From the NCBI RefSeq assembly GCF_012932915.1, contig NZ_VCQU01000001.1, positions 1,110,073 through 1,174,072 on the forward strand: a DNA stretch of 64,000 nucleotides, read 5' to 3'. Source of the stretch: Antrihabitans stalactiti (GTDB lineage Bacteria; Actinomycetota; Actinomycetes; Mycobacteriales; Mycobacteriaceae). Made by a program: the position numbers and the translations under genes. The notes beneath the pieces were generated by a model that saw nothing but the letters and a program-made list of their open reading frames with translations, was not told the origin of the DNA and ran no database searches. This document shows positions 38,297 through 46,352 of the stretch, piece by piece; the stretch's first letter is position 1; each line of letters begins with the position of its first letter.

Positions 38297-39331
38297 ATGC
38301 GAGCACTGACCTACCTCGGACGGAACAGCCTCGAGTGGCGCGAGGTCCCGGACCCGACAATCGACGCGGCGGTCGAAGCAATCGTCCGGCCGCTCGCCGT
38401 TGCAACGTGCGATCTCGACGACACGATCGTGCGCGGTCGTTCCCCGTTCCAGGCACCGTTCGTGCTCGGTCACGAGGGTGTGGGCGAGGTGGTCGAGGTC
38501 GGCGACGGCGTCACCAGCGTTCGCCCGGGCGATCGCGTCGTCGTTCCATTCCAAATCAGTTGCGGCACTTGCCCTGCGTGCGTACAAGGCCGCAGCGGTA
38601 GCTGCTCCACCGCACCCTTCGCGTCGACCTACGGGTTCGGTTTCGGGGAGGCCGGAACTCGGTGGGGCGGGTTCCTCGCGGACCGCATCAAGGTGCCGTA
38701 TGCAGACGCGATGCTGGTGCCCGTTCCGAACGGCGTCTCACCCGAGGCGGCGGCGGGCACGTCCGACAACCTCACCGACGCGTACCGCGCGGTCGGGCCT
38801 GCGCTGGCCGAGCGCCCTGGCGCGCCGGTGCTCATCGTCGGCGGCGCGTCGTCCGGCTCGATCGGTGTCTATGCGGCAGCGCAGGCGATCGCGCTGGGCA
38901 GCGAACGCGTCCTGTACATCGACGCCGATGCGCGCCGACGCGCCCTCGCCGAGGCATACGGGGCGACGACGCTCGACCACATTCCCGACCGCGCGGACCG
39001 CCGCTACCCGATCACCGTCGACGCGTCGAGCAACCCACGAGGCTTAGCGTTGGCGCTCGAAAGCCTTGACCGCGATGGGATCTGCACGTCGACCGCGTTG
39101 TACTTCGACCCCAACGCCGTGCCGAAATTCCCGTTGCTGACGATGTACACCCAGATTTCGACGTTCCAGACCGGCCGCATTCACGCCCGTCGCGACGCCC
39201 CACGGGTGCTCGAACTGCTTGCCGACGGCAGCTTCGATCCGTCGCCGGTAACCACCCAGACCGTCTCCTTCGACGACGCAGCCGAAGCGCTCACTGCGCA
39301 CGACTACGTCAAGCTGATCTTCACGCCGTGA
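38297..39331 (+). CDS. zinc-type alcohol dehydrogenase family protein
   Basis: A 344-residue MDR-superfamily enzyme. Zinc-binding features: DLDDTIVRGRSPFQAPFVLG with GHEGVGEVVEVGDG, and the structural zinc loop CGTCPACVQGRSGSC. The Rossmann domain has LIVGGASSGSIGVYAAAQA, an unusual version of GxGxxG. It would oxidise an alcohol or reduce an aldehyde with NAD(P)(H). The first zinc cysteine of classical enzymes appears as TCDLDD. Its TGA overlaps the TetR start (GTGA), so the two form a transcriptional unit. Confidence 0.82.
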   Translation: MRALTYLGRNSLEWREVPDPTIDAAVEAIVRPLAVATCDLDDTIVRGRSPFQAPFVLGHEGVGEVVEVGDGVTSVRPGDRVVVPFQISCGTCPACVQGRSGSCSTAPFASTYGFGFGEAGTRWGGFLADRIKVPYADAMLVPVPNGVSPEAAAGTSDNLTDAYRAVGPALAERPGAPVLIVGGASSGSIGVYAAAQAIALGSERVLYIDADARRRALAEAYGATTLDHIPDRADRRYPITVDASSNPRGLALALESLDRDGICTSTALYFDPNAVPKFPLLTMYTQISTFQTGRIHARRDAPRVLELLADGSFDPSPVTTQTVSFDDAAEALTAHDYVKLIFTP

Positions 39332-39912
39332 AACCGCGCGAGCGCGTACTAGCTACGGCGTCGAAGCTGTTCTACCGCGAAGGAATTCGCGCGGTTGGCG
39401 TCGACCGTGTCGCCGCCGAGGCGAACGTCAGCAAAATGACGCTCTATCGCCACTTCGCCACCAAGGACGACCTCGTTGTCGCAGTACTCGAGGCACGCGA
39501 CGAGCCCGCACAGGCCCTCCTGACGATGGCCACCTCGTCCGGTGACACACCGCGCGACCGACTCCTTGCCGGCTTTCGAATGCTGGAACCGTGGTTCACG
39601 AGCCGAAGCTTTCGCGGCTGCCCGTTTATGAACGCGAGCCTGGAACTGGCCGATCCGGGCCATCCTGCACGAGCGGTCGCGCGGCGGCACAAGACCGCTA
39701 CGCGCGACCAATTCAGCAGGCTCGCAACCGAAGCTGGGATTGCCGATCCCGACGATTTCGCCGACCAGCTTGCCTTGCTGTTCGACGGCGCGATCGCTCA
39801 GGCGCAGATGCGCGACCCGATACTGGTGGCCCGCGCAGCTCTTGCCGCCGCCACGACGTTGGTGGATGCGGCCTCTGCTCCCGTGCGCGCGTCTCACCCG
39901 CACAGGGGTTAA
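39328..39912 (+). CDS. TetR/AcrR family regulator
   Basis: A 194-residue protein: RVLATASKLFYREGIRAVGV, VAAEANVSKMTLYRHFATKD, DDLVVAVLEARDEPAQAL, FRGCPFMNASLELADPGHP, the latter typical of the YxaF/LmrA-like TetR subgroup. GTG start overlapping the dehydrogenase stop; probably controls its own operon through the 38271 palindrome. The last residues APVRASHPHRG and the TAA come from a dispersed palindromic element, the same tail as the inositol dehydrogenase. Confidence 0.85.
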   Translation: MKPRERVLATASKLFYREGIRAVGVDRVAAEANVSKMTLYRHFATKDDLVVAVLEARDEPAQALLTMATSSGDTPRDRLLAGFRMLEPWFTSRSFRGCPFMNASLELADPGHPARAVARRHKTATRDQFSRLATEAGIADPDDFADQLALLFDGAIAQAQMRDPILVARAALAAATTLVDAASAPVRASHPHRG

Positions 39913-39924
39913 ATTCACTCACAA
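39881..39924. repeat. dispersed palindromic element, copy 6
   Basis: Forward arm CCGTGCGCGCGTCTCACCCG, return arm AGGGGTTAAATTCACTCAC. It encodes the C-terminal tail and stop of the TetR gene on the plus strand and ends about 10 nt before the MarR operator region. Confidence 0.82.
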
Positions 39925-39933
39925 CCACAAGTA

Positions 39934-39980
39934 GTTGCTTCCAAGTAGCAAGTAATTTATATTTGCTACATGGAAGCAAC
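39934..39980. promoter_or_regulatory. two inverted operator copies at the MarR gene start
   Basis: Site 1, GTTGCTTCCAAGTAGCAAG (39934), and site 2, TTTGCTACATGGAAGCAAC (39962), each have the form TTGCT-N7-AGCAA. Site 2 is nearly the reverse complement of site 1 (17 of 19 bases). Site 2 covers the ATG start codon of the MarR gene, so binding would block expression directly. Confidence 0.72.
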
Positions 39981-40452
39981 TAATCAGGAGTTGAAGGACC
40001 TCAACGCGGCACTCTGGCGTGTGACGGAACAGTTCCACCGCGGCTTCAGTCGAGTGATCGATCCGGCCCGCTATGGAATTCTCAATGCCGTTGCCGCACA
40101 TGGCGAGATCCGGCCGACCGAGATAGCCGAAGAGCTGGACCTGGTTCCTTCGTCGGTCTCGCGACACCTGCAGGCGCTCGTCGAAGCCGAATTCGTCACC
40201 GTCTCCGGCAATCCCGGCGACCGCCGCTCTTCGCTGGTGGCCATCACCGACCAGGGCCGCGCCGCGCTGGACCAGTTCGACCAAGGCGGCGTCGAGGCGT
40301 CGAAAGCCGTTCTCTCCGATTGGTCGCGATCCGACATCGTCACCCTCACAACAGCTCTCACTCGCCTCACCGAGGCGTGGAGCCAGCAGGGCGATTCCGC
40401 CCGGCGACCGGGGCGTCTCGGCCGTGATAACTCGAAAGGATTCTGGAAATGA
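39970..40452 (+). CDS. MarR family regulator
   Basis: A 160-residue winged-helix protein: RYGILNAVAAHGEIRPTEIA, EELDLVPSSVSRHLQALVEA and GNPGDRRSSLVAITDQGRA (the wing), all usual for MarR. It is expected to bind the paired TTGCT-N7-AGCAA sites spanning its start and so repress itself and the monooxygenase that follows, whose ATG overlaps its stop. Ligands of such pairs are often phenolic compounds, but nothing here identifies one. Confidence 0.87.
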   Translation: MEATNQELKDLNAALWRVTEQFHRGFSRVIDPARYGILNAVAAHGEIRPTEIAEELDLVPSSVSRHLQALVEAEFVTVSGNPGDRRSSLVAITDQGRAALDQFDQGGVEASKAVLSDWSRSDIVTLTTALTRLTEAWSQQGDSARRPGRLGRDNSKGFWK

Positions 40453-41720
40453 AGGTCATCGTCATCGGCGCCGGGCTCGGCGGCCTTGCACTGGCGCAGG
40501 GATTGCAGAACGCGGGCATCGAGGTCGACGTGTACGAACGCGATCGCAGCAGCACAGGTCGGTTGCAGGGCTACAGAATTCACATCGCACCATTCGGCTG
40601 TCGGGCTCTGAACAATTGCCTCTCCCCCGATCTGTACGCCTTGTTCGTCGAGACGACTGGGGCGCCGAACCGCTGCCTGTCGTTCTTCTCCGAGGAACTG
40701 GACCCGCTGCTCACACTCGATACCGAGGAGGTCGGTGTCGACGTCACCGATCCAGTCGAAAGCTATAAGTCCGTCAGCCGCATCACCTTTCGCAGCGTCC
40801 TACTCAAAGGCCTCGAGGAACACACACACTTCGACAAGGCCTTCGAGCGCTACGAAACGACTGCCGACGGAGTGACCGCCTACTTCACCGATGGCACGAC
40901 GGCCACCGCGGACCTACTCGTCGGCGCCGACGGCACTAGCTCGCGCGTCCAGCGCCAGTACCTCCCGGACGCTGGCCGCGTCGACCTCGGCGCGATCGCG
41001 ATCGCGGGCAAGATTCCGCTCGACAGCGCCACGGAGAATCTGCTGCCATGGCAGTTCGGCGCTGGCGGCACCATGATCTTCGCACCCGGCGGACTGTCCG
41101 GATTCGCGGCCGCGCACCGCTTCGGCACCACGATCGACACCGAAAACAGCAGCGCCGGAATCTTGTTCGACAACACTCGCGACTACATCATGTGGAACGT
41201 CATCGCGACCTGGGAGCGGTTCGGCGGCCAAGAGTCGCTGGAGAGTGCGACGCCGGCGGCCCTGAAGGACATCGTCGCCGACCGTATCCAGGGCTGGCAC
41301 CCGAACCTGCGCGAACTCGTCGCTCGGACCTCGCCCGACACCGTCGCCTTGCTTCCCCTTCGGTCGTCGGTGAAGCCGCAACCGTGGCAGCCGTCGAACG
41401 TCACAGTGCTCGGCGATGCGATCCATGCGATGCCGCCGACCGCCGGAGCCGGCGCAAACACCGCACTCGTCGACGCGGATACGTTGCGCGAACAGCTTAT
41501 TCGCGTCGACAACGGCGAGATCGACCTGCTGTCGGGTGTCGGGAACTACGAAGCCCACATGCGCGACTTCGCCTTCAAGTACGTTGGCCAGGCCGATCGC
41601 AACCTCCGCAACGCTGTCAAAGACAACCGGGTAGCACTGGCTGGAATGCGGTCCGGGATGAAGTTGATCGGCCGCATCGGTCCGGTCCGCCGGAAGATGG
41701 AACGCGCCCTCGTCAAATAA
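40449..41720 (+). CDS. FAD-dependent aromatic-type monooxygenase
   Basis: A 423-residue group A flavoprotein: VIVIGAGLGGLALAQGLQNA (GxGxxG), GIEVDVYERDRSSTGRLQ, ADLLVGADGTSSRVQRQYL (the DG motif) and VTVLGDAIHAMPPTAGAGAN (GD motif). It uses NAD(P)H and O2 to hydroxylate a substrate, perhaps an aromatic or antibiotic-like compound. It is co-transcribed with the MarR gene (ATGA overlap), which probably regulates it, and ends at a dispersed palindrome. Confidence 0.85.
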   Translation: MKVIVIGAGLGGLALAQGLQNAGIEVDVYERDRSSTGRLQGYRIHIAPFGCRALNNCLSPDLYALFVETTGAPNRCLSFFSEELDPLLTLDTEEVGVDVTDPVESYKSVSRITFRSVLLKGLEEHTHFDKAFERYETTADGVTAYFTDGTTATADLLVGADGTSSRVQRQYLPDAGRVDLGAIAIAGKIPLDSATENLLPWQFGAGGTMIFAPGGLSGFAAAHRFGTTIDTENSSAGILFDNTRDYIMWNVIATWERFGGQESLESATPAALKDIVADRIQGWHPNLRELVARTSPDTVALLPLRSSVKPQPWQPSNVTVLGDAIHAMPPTAGAGANTALVDADTLREQLIRVDNGEIDLLSGVGNYEAHMRDFAFKYVGQADRNLRNAVKDNRVALAGMRSGMKLIGRIGPVRRKMERALVK

Positions 41721-41764
41721 CTGTGCGTGATTTTTACCCCTGTGGGGGTGAGACGCGCGCACGG
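41721..41764. repeat. dispersed palindromic element, copy 7
   Basis: Forward arm CTGTGCGTGATTTTTACCCC, return arm GGGGGTGAGACGCGCGCACGG. It begins directly after the monooxygenase stop TAA and ends 8 nt before the proposed start of the hydrolase gene. Confidence 0.85.
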
Positions 41765-41771
41765 GGTTAAC

Positions 41772-42602
41772 GTGCCACGCATGCAGATCGACGGCCACAA
41801 CATCCACGTCAAGCAACACGGCCCCGACGACGGCGTACCGGTCACCCTGCTGCACGGGTTTCCGACATCGTCGGAGGACTGGGCGCTCGTCATGCCGTAC
41901 CTCACCGACGCTGGTTGCCGCGTCACCACGCTCGACTTCCTGGGGTTCGGCAACAGCGACAAGCCGGTCGGCCACTCCTACTCGCTCATCGAACAAGCGA
42001 CGATAGTCGAATCGGTCTGGGCCGAGCTGGGCATCACCACGACTGCCTTGGTCGCCCACGATTACGGCGTCAGCGTCGGCCAGGAACTGCTTGCCCGCGA
42101 CTCCAGCCGCATAACCAGGATGACCTGGATGAACGGCGGTCTGTACCCGGACTTGCACCGACCGATCGCAATTCAGCGGCTCCTGCACAGCCCCGTCGGT
42201 GCAGTGCTCGCATTGGCTGCCACGGAGCGCACTTTCACAGCGTCGTTGCGCAAAATTCTCGGGCGTCCGGTGTCGGACGAAATTCTGCACGAAATGTGGA
42301 TTTCGATGTCGCAAAACAACGGGCGTCGCGTGCAGCACGCGCTATTGCGCTATATCGACGAGCGCCGTGAAAACAAGGACCGCTGGCAGGCCGCGCTGGA
42401 GAAGTATGCAGGCCCCACGCTTTTCGTGTGGGGTCCGGCAGATCCGATCAGCGGCGGCCACGTGTTGGAAAGGCTGCGGGTCCGCATCCCGACCGCGACG
42501 TTCACGGTCCTCGACGATGCGCCCGCAGCCGGGCACTACCCACAGGTCGAGAGCCCCGCCGAAGTCGGCAGGGCTCTCGCTGAATTCCTCGGTAGCGCTT
42601 AG
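41772..42602 (+). CDS. alpha/beta hydrolase
   Basis: A 276-residue protein of the haloalkane-dehalogenase/epoxide-hydrolase-like group: VTLLHGFPTSSEDWALVMPY (oxyanion HG-P), VTTLDFLGFGNSDKPVGHSY, LVAHDYGVSVGQELLARDSS with nucleophile D in HDYG, and a late GHYPQVESP histidine. The nucleophile D, not S, favours dehalogenase or epoxide hydrolase chemistry. An in-frame ATG at 41727 would read through the repeat (FTPVGVRRAHG) and is rejected; GTG 41772 or ATG 41781 fits best. Confidence 0.82.
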   Translation: MPRMQIDGHNIHVKQHGPDDGVPVTLLHGFPTSSEDWALVMPYLTDAGCRVTTLDFLGFGNSDKPVGHSYSLIEQATIVESVWAELGITTTALVAHDYGVSVGQELLARDSSRITRMTWMNGGLYPDLHRPIAIQRLLHSPVGAVLALAATERTFTASLRKILGRPVSDEILHEMWISMSQNNGRRVQHALLRYIDERRENKDRWQAALEKYAGPTLFVWGPADPISGGHVLERLRVRIPTATFTVLDDAPAAGHYPQVESPAEVGRALAEFLGSA

Positions 42603-43714
42603 TTGCCGGCCTTCGACAACGCCCCGATCCCTAGATCGAGTAACTGACTCGCCAGGTCGCCCGCCAAGCCGACGGTGGTCGGGTTGACGAGGGCGTCCGC
42701 ACCCGGGATGCCGAGCGCGCCCAGTAGCGGCTGGAGCATATCGACGACCGAGTCGGTCGATGCCGAATCGGGTGTCGACGCCTTCGGCTTCGCAGTGCCA
42801 GGCTTTGTCGTCTTCGGCTTGGTGGTCTTGGGCTTGGTCGTCTTCGGCTTCGTGCTTGGCGCGGTGGTGTCCGTCTCGGTCGCGTCCGGTTCCGTCGCCG
42901 TCGTATCCGGCGGCGTGCCACGCACCACGGTGGTTCCCGGGTTCGGACCGAGCAGGTAGGTCACGATGCCCGTCGTGATCGCGATCGCATGCTTGAGCTG
43001 GCCTTCGCCACCTTCCAGCAGCGCCGCGTCATCCTTGTTCGCGCCGTTGCCCATTTCGACGAAAGCGAGCGGCACGGTCGTCAACGCGGGACCTGCCACG
43101 TCGGACCGCGTCTGCAGACCGTCGACGGCACCTGCGTAGTTGGCGGGCGAAAATCCAGATTTGACGTAGGCGTCACGGATCGCCTTCGACGCCGCAAGTC
43201 CGTCCTTCGACTGCGCCGCGTTCGCCGCTGCGAGTGGAATCGGCAGCTGCGGGATGATCAGGTGGAAGCCGTGGTCGGCAGCCGGTGCGCCGTCAGCGTG
43301 AATGCTGACCGCCAGATTCGCACCCGAGGCGTTGGCCGCCTTCGCGCGCTCGTCGACGCAGCCGCCCCAACCGGAATCGTCGGCCCGGCTGAGCACGACC
43401 TTCGCACCCAGGCTCTCCAGCGACGTCTTGACCAGCTCGGATACCTTCCAGTTGATCGTGTGCTCGGGCACTCCGTTCATGCTCGTCATGCCAGTGGTCT
43501 GGCATTCCTTGGTGCCGCCACGGCCGTCGTCGACTGGGCGCGAGAGATTCTCAGAATGGTTCGTACCTTGATGACCAGGGTCCAGAAAGATGGTTTTGCC
43601 GACGAGCTTGTCACTCATGTCCGGCGCTGCCGGATCGGCGTGTGACGTCGCAGGCATCGCGACGAACGACGCCAACGCCACGCACAGTCCAGCCGTGATA
43701 AGGCTCTTCTTCAT
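42599..43714 (-). CDS. N-acetylmuramoyl-L-alanine amidase (Amidase_3)
   Basis: A 371-residue exported enzyme. Signal peptide to about residue 27 (SLITAGLCVALASFVAMPAT..SHA). Zinc ligands are seen in IFLDPGHQG, VPEHTINW and SIHADGAP. The domain resembles mycobacterial Ami1 (Rv3717). Residues about 270-320 form a low-complexity linker of KPKTT repeats, then a short C-terminal part. It cleaves the amide bond between muramic acid and the stem peptide. It overlaps the convergent hydrolase by 4 nt; its 195-nt upstream region contains a dispersed palindrome and a small hairpin. Confidence 0.9.
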   Translation of the reverse strand: MKKSLITAGLCVALASFVAMPATSHADPAAPDMSDKLVGKTIFLDPGHQGTNHSENLSRPVDDGRGGTKECQTTGMTSMNGVPEHTINWKVSELVKTSLESLGAKVVLSRADDSGWGGCVDERAKAANASGANLAVSIHADGAPAADHGFHLIIPQLPIPLAAANAAQSKDGLAASKAIRDAYVKSGFSPANYAGAVDGLQTRSDVAGPALTTVPLAFVEMGNGANKDDAALLEGGEGQLKHAIAITTGIVTYLLGPNPGTTVVRGTPPDTTATEPDATETDTTAPSTKPKTTKPKTTKPKTTKPGTAKPKASTPDSASTDSVVDMLQPLLGALGIPGADALVNPTTVGLAGDLASQLLDLGIGALSKAGN

Positions 43715-43832
43715 TACGGATCGGCGCGCAAGAGCAGCCGCGCCGCCTCCCTTCCCGTTAGTAACATCAGTCCCGATAGTTCACTGTCGCAACAGGAGCA
43801 CCGTTCTGACAACCCTGCGGGAAGGGTGTTAC

Positions 43833-43850
43833 GCAACCGTTGCCGGTTGC
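43833..43850. other. small perfect hairpin upstream of the amidase
   Basis: GCAACCG-TTGC-CGGTTGC, two 7-nt arms with a 4-nt loop, lies 119 nt before the amidase start. It could be a terminator part or a leader structure of the amidase mRNA; no U-tract follows. Confidence 0.45.
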
Positions 43851-43862
43851 GCTCCGCCAAAA

Positions 43863-43906
43863 CCGTGCGCGTGTTTCACCCCTGGAGGGGTGAAACACGC
43901 GCACGG
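43863..43906. repeat. dispersed palindromic element, copy 8 (perfect)
   Basis: Two exactly complementary 21-nt arms (beginning CCGTGCGCGTGTTTCACCCC) with a 2-nt centre (GG). It is the only copy with no mismatch, 4 nt downstream of the Rieske gene stop codon. Confidence 0.93.
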
Positions 43907-43909
43907 AGG

Positions 43910-44359
43910 TTAGGCGGGAACGATCGAGTCGCCCTGGACCGCGATCGCTTTGCCCGGTAGCGGGCTCGTCGCGGGGCCGGTCGCGACCGTTCCATCCAGC
44001 TTGAACTTGCTTCCGTGGCACGGGCAATCGATCGTGCCGTCGGCAATCTTCGCAACCTTGCATCCGGCGTGGGTGCAGACATTGGACAAGCCGATGAACT
44101 CGCCGGCGGTCGGTTGCGTGACGACGATGTCGTCGAAGATCTTGCCCCCGCCGACCGGGATATCTGCCGTCTTGGCGATGGCGTTGGCCGGCGGCGAGGC
44201 GTTCGGCGACGCGGAGACCACCGGCGCCTTGGTCGCCGGCGTCGAGTCTTCGGACTTCTTTCCGTAGGTGGAACACGAGGCGAGGGTGGCTGCGGCAGCA
44301 ACCGCACCCGCCGTGACCACCACCTGACGCCGGGTGACCTGGATGTCGTCTTGTTGCAT
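43910..44359 (-). CDS. Rieske [2Fe-2S] lipoprotein with Tat signal
   Basis: A 149-residue protein. The N-terminus has a twin-arginine signal [20 protein letters not shown] and lipobox LASC, so it should be folded with its cluster, exported by Tat and lipid-anchored. The Rieske motifs are [13 protein letters not shown] and [13 protein letters not shown] (CxH and CxxH ligands). It is much smaller than a bc1 Rieske subunit, so it is likely a stand-alone electron carrier. It is last in a transcript after a secreted protein and a DUF6529-like membrane protein. Confidence 0.88.
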   Translation of the reverse strand: MQQDDIQVTRRQVVVTAGAVAAAATLASCSTYGKKSEDSTPATKAPVVSASPNASPPANAIAKTADIPVGGGKIFDDIVVTQPTAGEFIGLSNVCTHAGCKVAKIADGTIDCPCHGSKFKLDGTVATGPATSPLPGKAIAVQGDSIVPA

Positions 44360-44402
44360 AACACTGTCTCCGATGCTCGGGGCTGGCGAAGTTCGGTTTC
44401 GT

Positions 44403-44987
44403 TTAGAACTTAATTTCGTTGTTGCTGAAGAACCAGAGAGACGACGTCAACCAGATGCCGATCAACGCCGCGAACACCAATCCACCGACGACCGGGAGAG
44501 CCCAACCGGGCACGCCTTTGCGAGACAACAGCAGCATCTTCGCCGTGAATGCACCGTAGAAGAAGCACCCGAACAGCGAATGCGCCAGCACACGGGTGTC
44601 GAAATCTTGAAAACCGAGCGCATACAAACAATGCACAGCGACCGGAATGCTTGCCAGCACCGCGAGGCGGCCCGACCACACATGGACCGGACCGATCCAG
44701 GTGGGCGCCGTGACGCCGGGGAACTTCCCGTACATCACAAGCGCTGACAGAACTTGGCCGATTGCAAGCGCTGCAGCGAGCGTCCCGAGCCACGACTTGA
44801 CGTAGCCGGGCCCGGAGAAACCCGCGATATTGATCGAAAACAGCTGGGGATCGTGCACTTTCCCGAACACACCCAGCCCGACCGCGACGAGCGCACCGAC
44901 CAGGAGCGGGATCAGGACCACACCCATCGACGCCGGCTGGACCGGCTCCTGCCCCCGAACCACGGTCACATCGTCCTCAGAAGGCAT
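44403..44987 (-). CDS. DUF6529-like polytopic membrane protein
   Basis: A 194-residue protein with about five membrane helices ([76 protein letters not shown] and [16 protein letters not shown]). Histidines at [15 protein letters not shown] and LAHSLFG could ligate haem, as in cytochrome-b561-type proteins, which resembles DUF6529. Together with the Rieske lipoprotein it may form an electron-transfer unit in the membrane. It overlaps the preceding gene by 11 nt. Confidence 0.75.
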   Translation of the reverse strand: MPSEDDVTVVRGQEPVQPASMGVVLIPLLVGALVAVGLGVFGKVHDPQLFSINIAGFSGPGYVKSWLGTLAAALAIGQVLSALVMYGKFPGVTAPTWIGPVHVWSGRLAVLASIPVAVHCLYALGFQDFDTRVLAHSLFGCFFYGAFTAKMLLLSRKGVPGWALPVVGGLVFAALIGIWLTSSLWFFSNNEIKF

Positions 44988-45627
44988 CGTGATCAGCTCC
45001 GCTCACCTGCGTGACGGTCACGGTCTTGCCGTCGATGACTGCCTTTCCGTCCTTCAATCCCGGTGCTGCGGAGGTCGCACCGTTCGGCGCGCGCTGCACT
45101 CCGGTGACCGTGCCGTCGGAGCTGACGATCCAGCTGGTCCGGGTGCCGCCGTCCTGGTAGACGTAGAGCCCGGCAGGCGGTTGTACCTGGACAGCGTCGT
45201 ACTTCCAGCTCTTCTCCCCGATGACCAACGTGCCGGTCACCTTCGAGCCGTCGTGGCGGCCGTCGAGCTTGGAATCCTTACCGGTGAGGTCGAGAACACC
45301 GCTGACTGCACTACCTTTCAGCCACGTTTCGATCTTCGCCCCGTCGCAGGCATACGCGACGGCTTTGTCACCTTCGACCGTGATGGACAGTGTGATGACT
45401 CCGGTGGCGGTCGAAATCTCGGCTTCGTAGTTCGCGTTCGCGGGGAACGGGATGGCGGCGGGCGCAGCAGGCGGCAGCGTGTCCGTTGCCGACGGAGCAA
45501 CCGAACTCGACTGCGCGGCGGCGGCAGGCTTCGATGGCTCGTCCTCTTTCGATATGTTGATCAACAGCAGGACGATGCCCAGCACGGCCGCGGCCGCGAG
45601 CGTCAGCAACGGACCTCGACGTTTCAT
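44977..45627 (-). CDS. membrane-anchored or secreted protein of unknown function
   Basis: A 216-residue protein with a single N-terminal membrane helix (LLTLAAAAVLGIVLLLINIS), a proline/alanine/serine-rich linker (residues 30-62), and a beta-rich outside domain (ISTATGVITLSITVEGDKAV, VIGEKSWKYDAVQVQPPAGL). I do not recognise the domain. It starts with AAGGAG 6 nt before the ATG and its end overlaps the DUF6529-like gene. As first gene of the transcript after the sigma gene it is likely part of the same redox module. Confidence 0.68.
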   Translation of the reverse strand: MKRRGPLLTLAAAAVLGIVLLLINISKEDEPSKPAAAAQSSSVAPSATDTLPPAAPAAIPFPANANYEAEISTATGVITLSITVEGDKAVAYACDGAKIETWLKGSAVSGVLDLTGKDSKLDGRHDGSKVTGTLVIGEKSWKYDAVQVQPPAGLYVYQDGGTRTSWIVSSDGTVTGVQRAPNGATSAAPGLKDGKAVIDGKTVTVTQVSGADHDAF

Positions 45628-45764
45628 CGAATCTCCTTGATTGGCAGAGGGAACCGCCGGCGGGCCGGCCTTGCGGTTTCATGTTCAATCTTCTCGTCCA
45701 TACAGGCGCGCCGCATCCGCAACAGGTGCCTAATTTGGACAAATCGGAGAATTACCTAAGGCGC

Positions 45765-46352
45765 CTAGGCTGCGGTAGCGAGGTGGCCGCGCAGTGCCCG
45801 CAGGCCGTAGTGAACGCGGCTCTTGAGGGTGCCGACCGGGACGCCGAGTTCTGCCGCAACGTCCTGGTAGGGACGTTCGTGCACGACGATCTGTGCGACC
45901 GCCTGGCGCTGCGATTCGGGCAGCTGCCCGAGGAGCTCCTCGACGTACCAGGAATTGGCAAGCGCCTCAGTGAAATCCATCATCGTAGTGCGGGAACCGA
46001 TCGCGTCGTCCAGCTCGTCCCAGTGGGTATCGCCCGGACGCACGGCGCGGCTGCGTGCGATGTCGATGACGAGGTTGCGCGCAATCGCGAGCAGCCACGA
46101 GCGCACCGATCCGAGCCGATCGTCGAATTTTGCGCAGCCTTTCCACGCCCGAAGGAACGTCTCCTGCACCGCCTGTTCAGCGAGGCCAGCGTCACCGAGG
46201 CTGTTCGTGGCGCGCCACAGAAGCAAACCGCGATCGGCGCGCATGGTTGCGGCCATTCCTTCGTCGGTGCAGAGGCGGGCACAGTTCGGGGAGCAGCGCT
46301 CGTGGTCCGAGACGACCCGGAGGCGAGCGGTGGATTCTGTCGCGGTTGTCAT
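45765..46352 (-). CDS. ECF RNA polymerase sigma factor
   Basis: A 195-residue sigma-70 of the extracytoplasmic-function class: region 2 with ATNSLGDAGLAEQAVQETFL, RAWKGCAKFDDRLGSVRSWL and LAIARNLVIDIARSR, then region 4 with QLPESQRQAVAQIVVHERPY, QDVAAELGVPVGTLKSRVHY. No anti-sigma gene is adjacent. The N-terminus carries an unusual HERCSPNCARLC cluster before region 2, which could bind zinc or sense redox state. It lies upstream of the secreted protein/DUF6529/Rieske genes and may drive them. Confidence 0.85.
   Translation of the reverse strand: MTTATESTARLRVVSDHERCSPNCARLCTDEGMAATMRADRGLLLWRATNSLGDAGLAEQAVQETFLRAWKGCAKFDDRLGSVRSWLLAIARNLVIDIARSRAVRPGDTHWDELDDAIGSRTTMMDFTEALANSWYVEELLGQLPESQRQAVAQIVVHERPYQDVAAELGVPVGTLKSRVHYGLRALRGHLATAA

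Noticed and set aside
41727..41771. N-terminal extension of the alpha/beta hydrolase starting at ATG 41727
   Set aside because: The extension is the translated palindromic repeat, not part of the hydrolase fold.
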